From positions 1 through 64,000 of the forward strand of contig NZ_JAKIKU010000013.1 of NCBI RefSeq assembly GCF_023283985.1: a stretch of 64,000 bases of DNA, read 5' to 3'. This DNA is from Shewanella electrodiphila (GTDB lineage Bacteria; Pseudomonadota; Gammaproteobacteria; Enterobacterales; Shewanellaceae). Positions 61,412 to 64,000 of the stretch are shown one piece after another. Made by a program: the position numbers and the translations under genes. Position 1 is the first letter of the stretch, and each line of letters begins with the position of its first letter. The notes beneath the pieces were generated by a model, which saw only the letters and a program-made list of their open reading frames with translations, did not search any database and was not told where the DNA came from.

Positions 61412-62854
61412 CTAGCGGCTAATGGATAACTTCTTCATTCTCGAACGTAAGGTACTTGGTGGCATATCAAGCACCGCAGCTGCGCCATGAGCCCCAGAAA
61501 TTCGCCATTGAGTAGCCTCTAGCGTTTTGACAATATGTGCAGCTTCAGCTTGCGCCATAGTGAGGGACTGATTAGTCGATAAGTCAGTTTGTTGAGCAGA
61601 GTTAAGCGATAAGCTCTTAAAATCCAGCATTTGAGTTTGCGTCAGAATGATTTCGCGCTCAATTAGATTTTGCAGTTCACGTACATTGCCAGGCCAAGCA
61701 TATTGCTGAAGTTTCTTTAAACCCTGGGCACTCACTTTGGTGATTTTCTTGCCTAATTTCTGACTTAAAGAAGCGACTAAGTCGCTGACTAATGCAGGTA
61801 AATCTTCACGACGTTGTCGTAAGGGCGGCACGATAATAGGAAACACATTGAGTCGATAGTACAAATCCATTCTAAACAAGCCTTGCTCTACTCGTGCTTG
61901 TAAATCGTGATGAGTTGCGGCGATTAGTCGAATGTTGACCTTAATCGTTTCGCTACTGCCGACTCGCTCAAAGGCCTGTTCTTGAATTACTCGCAATAGC
62001 TTTGATTGGGCTTCAAGGCTTAATTCGGCAATTTCATCGAGAAATAAGGTGCCATTATGGGCCAACTCAAATCGACCTTTGCGTCTGCTAACTGCACCAG
62101 TAAAAGCGCCTTTTTCATGACCAAACAGTTCACTTTCTAATATTGATGCAGAAAAGGCCGCACAGTTCACGCTTACTAAAGGATGATCTTTGCGGTGACT
62201 TAATTGATGAAGGCTTCGCGCCACCAGCTCTTTACCTGTGCCATTCTCGCCGCAAATCAACACGGTACTGTCGGTATTAGCCACTAGGTTGATTTGCTGA
62301 GTTAAATGGCTAATTGCTTGGCTGTTACCAGATAACCCCATCGCACCTTGCTTTCCTTGAAGCTCAGTAAGTAAATATTGATTTTCAGAGGCGAGTCGCT
62401 CCGACAGTGCCTGCACCTGTGCTAATGCCTCGCGCAGGGAGTCTTCGGTATGTTTTTGTATACTGACATCTCGAAATATCGCGATGACTCCAATCAATAC
62501 ACCGTTATCATAAACAGGGGTTGAACTATAATAAACGGGGAAGCTAGTGCCATCTTTACGCCAAAAAACATCCTCCGATACCTGACGAGCAACACCATCG
62601 TGCAAGGTTCGGTAAATGGGGCAATCATGCTGAGGATAAGGGCTACCATCAGCGTGACTATGGTGATGACAGTCATGAATATTTCTGCCAATTAATTCAG
62701 CACTTTCCCAACCTGTCATTTGTTCTGCTGCTGGGTTAATAAATACGGCATTACCATTGAGATCAAAACCGTAAACACCTTCGGTTATCGCATTTAGCAA
62801 TAAAGTGTTCTCAGGCAAAAAGTGGGGTGTAGCTAAGTTTGCTGACGTTGTCAT
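61412..62854 (-). CDS. Sigma-54-dependent activator with PAS sensor
   Basis: The ~480-residue protein has a PAS domain (about 15-140), then a linker helix. A sigma-54 AAA+ domain follows with Walker [15 protein letters not shown], the [17 protein letters not shown] loop that contacts sigma-54, and Walker [14 protein letters not shown] Fis-type helix-turn-helix ends the protein ([20 protein letters not shown]). Inside the PAS domain is [20 protein letters not shown], rich in His and Cys, which could bind a metal, Fe-S or haem. It probably activates ccoG and perhaps the YeiH gene. There is no response-regulator receiver domain. Confidence 0.92.
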   Translation of the reverse strand: MTTSANLATPHFLPENTLLLNAITEGVYGFDLNGNAVFINPAAEQMTGWESAELIGRNIHDCHHHSHADGSPYPQHDCPIYRTLHDGVARQVSEDVFWRKDGTSFPVYYSSTPVYDNGVLIGVIAIFRDVSIQKHTEDSLREALAQVQALSERLASENQYLLTELQGKQGAMGLSGNSQAISHLTQQINLVANTDSTVLICGENGTGKELVARSLHQLSHRKDHPLVSVNCAAFSASILESELFGHEKGAFTGAVSRRKGRFELAHNGTLFLDEIAELSLEAQSKLLRVIQEQAFERVGSSETIKVNIRLIAATHHDLQARVEQGLFRMDLYYRLNVFPIIVPPLRQRREDLPALVSDLVASLSQKLGKKITKVSAQGLKKLQQYAWPGNVRELQNLIEREIILTQTQMLDFKSLSLNSAQQTDLSTNQSLTMAQAEAAHIVKTLEATQWRISGAHGAAAVLDMPPSTLRSRMKKLSISR

Positions 62855-62903
62855 CTCTAATACCATCTGTAAAACTCATCATTAGTGCGGTTATTATAAT
62901 CAA

Positions 62904-62930
62904 GTCACGATATTTCGCGATTAAAATATC
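62904..62930. promoter_or_regulatory. Second GTCACG-type site between the regulator and YeiH genes
   Basis: GTCACGATATTTC resembles the half-sites at 61341-61376 and is followed by a GATATT...AATATC inverted repeat. It lies about 95 bases upstream of a weaker -24/-12-like sequence, TGTCTTTCGAATTGCT (62998-63013), before the YeiH-family gene. It could serve self-control, the YeiH gene, or both. Confidence 0.55.
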
Positions 62931-63046
62931 ACTCAAGCGCCGCAACACGACAAAAGTTATTCTAGCTGATGGTTTTTCATCTTCTGTTATCGTTCAATGT
63001 CTTTCGAATTGCTACAATAGACCATCAATTTTTTGAGTGACTGTTC

Positions 63047-63985
63047 ATGACTAGTGGTTTTTCTGTACAATTCAAATTATGGCTATTTATTGCTGTAGGT
63101 TTGATATGTTTAACGCCAATTATCTCCTCTCCAATAGCCTTGCTAATGGGCTTTACTCTTGCCAGCTTAGGTATGGTGCCAGTAAGTATCGATTTAAATA
63201 AAATCACCAAAAAGCTATTGGCTTATTCTATTGTCGGCTTAGGTTTTGGTATTAATTTACCTGAAGCAATTTCTGCAAGTAGCAATAACTTAGGCTTAAT
63301 CGTTGGCTCTATTTTTTTCACCCTTATATTGGGTTTCGGGTTAACCCGATTAATGAAGTTGGAAGATAAAACTGGCCACTTGATTAGCTGTGGCACCGCG
63401 ATTTGTGGTGGCAGCGCGATTGCCGCTGTCGCGCCTGCGATTAATGCTAAGAATGATCAAATTGCTGTATCGCTCGCCTGTATTTTTTTACTCAATTCAG
63501 CCGCATTGTTCCTCTTTCCAACCATTGGTCATGCATTATCATTGAGCCAGTATGACTTTGGGGTTTGGAGCGCGATTGCGATTCACGATACTTCTTCAGT
63601 TGTTGGCGCTGCGTCAGCTTATGGCGATGAAGCTTTAAAAACGGCAACCACGATTAAGCTAGCTCGCGCTTTGTGGATAATTCCAATCGCTTTACTCAGC
63701 GCCATCGCGTTTGGTGGTGATAAGTCAAAAATATCTATTCCGTACTTTATTGGTTTTTATTGTTTAGCTATTTTAACGGCTTATTTTATTCCCCAAGGCC
63801 AACCTGTCTATGACGTGCTTTTTAGCGTGTCGAAGCAATTATTGATTGTGTGTTTATTCTTGATTGGTGCGGGTATCACAGTCAGTAAAATGCGCGCCAA
63901 TGGACCTAAGCCTCTGTTGTTAGGCGTACTACTCTGGCTAGCAATTGGCAGTTCATCACTGGGTTATATTTTATGGATAAGATAG
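63047..63985 (+). CDS. YeiH-family (UPF0324) putative sulphate exporter
   Basis: The 312-residue protein has about ten helices and the family patterns LIGTPFISS-like start, here [18 protein letters not shown], then [20 protein letters not shown] and [18 protein letters not shown]. Family members are called putative sulphate exporters, but transport has little experimental support. It is divergent from the sigma-54 regulator, with a shared GTCACG site between them. The gene ends 15 bases before the window edge and is complete. Confidence 0.88.
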   Translation: MTSGFSVQFKLWLFIAVGLICLTPIISSPIALLMGFTLASLGMVPVSIDLNKITKKLLAYSIVGLGFGINLPEAISASSNNLGLIVGSIFFTLILGFGLTRLMKLEDKTGHLISCGTAICGGSAIAAVAPAINAKNDQIAVSLACIFLLNSAALFLFPTIGHALSLSQYDFGVWSAIAIHDTSSVVGAASAYGDEALKTATTIKLARALWIIPIALLSAIAFGGDKSKISIPYFIGFYCLAILTAYFIPQGQPVYDVLFSVSKQLLIVCLFLIGAGITVSKMRANGPKPLLLGVLLWLAIGSSSLGYILWIR

Positions 63986-64000
63986 TGAAGGATAGGAAAA

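Noticed and set aside
1-64000. tRNA or rRNA genes
   Set aside because: No cloverleaf with GGTTCGANTCC-type arm or rRNA segment was noticed on either strand by eye; a covariance scan could still find one.

Overview
The window looks like a chromosomal segment of a marine gammaproteobacterium, most likely Shewanella. The evidence is moderate A+T content, close matches of many products to gammaproteobacterial families, the prlC/gor neighbourhood, an FMN riboswitch ahead of a stand-alone ribB, and a CcoG gene. No tRNA or rRNA gene was seen. The genus is an inference; no search was run.

Positions 1-9600 are a mobile integron. A LexA-controlled integrase gene (5819-6778, +) faces away from a cassette array whose genes all read on the minus strand (112-5466). 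Each cassette ends in an attC site with TAACAAG-type and GTTA-type ends. The cassettes encode a membrane protein, a two-gene TIR-like/four-helix membrane pair, a DUF2750 protein, an unknown protein, a truncated MreB-like protein, a phytanoyl-CoA-dioxygenase-like oxygenase and a DUF6602-like nuclease-fold protein. Unusually, cassette-like units in the same orientation continue on the other side of the integrase (an Mrr-like restriction protein and a small-ORF cluster). A ~108-bp sequence occurs both at the left edge of the window and just after intI. An IS3-type transposase tail, a TetR gene with candidate operators and a 900-bp gene-free, hairpin-rich stretch end the accessory region near 11.5 kb.

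Positions 11.6-33 kb hold ordinary chromosomal genes: a LysR regulator, a VOC protein and an FMN reductase; a GNAT, Bax-inhibitor and DUF4870 set; a Cache-PAS-GGDEF cyclase and a chemoreceptor; an operon for glucosylglycerate synthesis and phosphorolysis; a TPR-GGDEF protein; LysR with a SnoaL-like protein; the rRNA methyltransferases rsmJ and rlmJ; an M28 peptidase; and a lytic transglycosylase.

Positions 33-50 kb hold an AbgT transporter, a TlpA-like thioredoxin, an RND pump with its membrane-fusion protein, a metallo-hydrolase divergent from a TetR regulator with two operator-like palindromes between them, a Tag-like glycosylase, a thioesterase, FMN riboswitch plus ribB, a lipoprotein hydrolase, an XRE/DUF2975 pair, a PilZ protein and oligopeptidase A.

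Positions 50-64 kb hold a TorF-like porin, gor, a BCCT transporter, a two-gene operon behind a probable guanidine-II (mini-ykkC) riboswitch, a DUF3612 regulator divergent from a stand-alone domain related to malate synthase G, and a sigma-54 block. In that block ccoG has a near-consensus -24/-12 promoter, and a PAS-AAA-Fis regulator gene is bracketed by shared GTCACG-type sites and lies next to a YeiH-family exporter.

The observations most worth following up are the guanidine-II riboswitch ahead of genes not known for guanidine metabolism, the stand-alone malate-synthase-G domain, the TIR-like two-gene cassette, the MreB-like cassette and the integrase embedded between cassettes.
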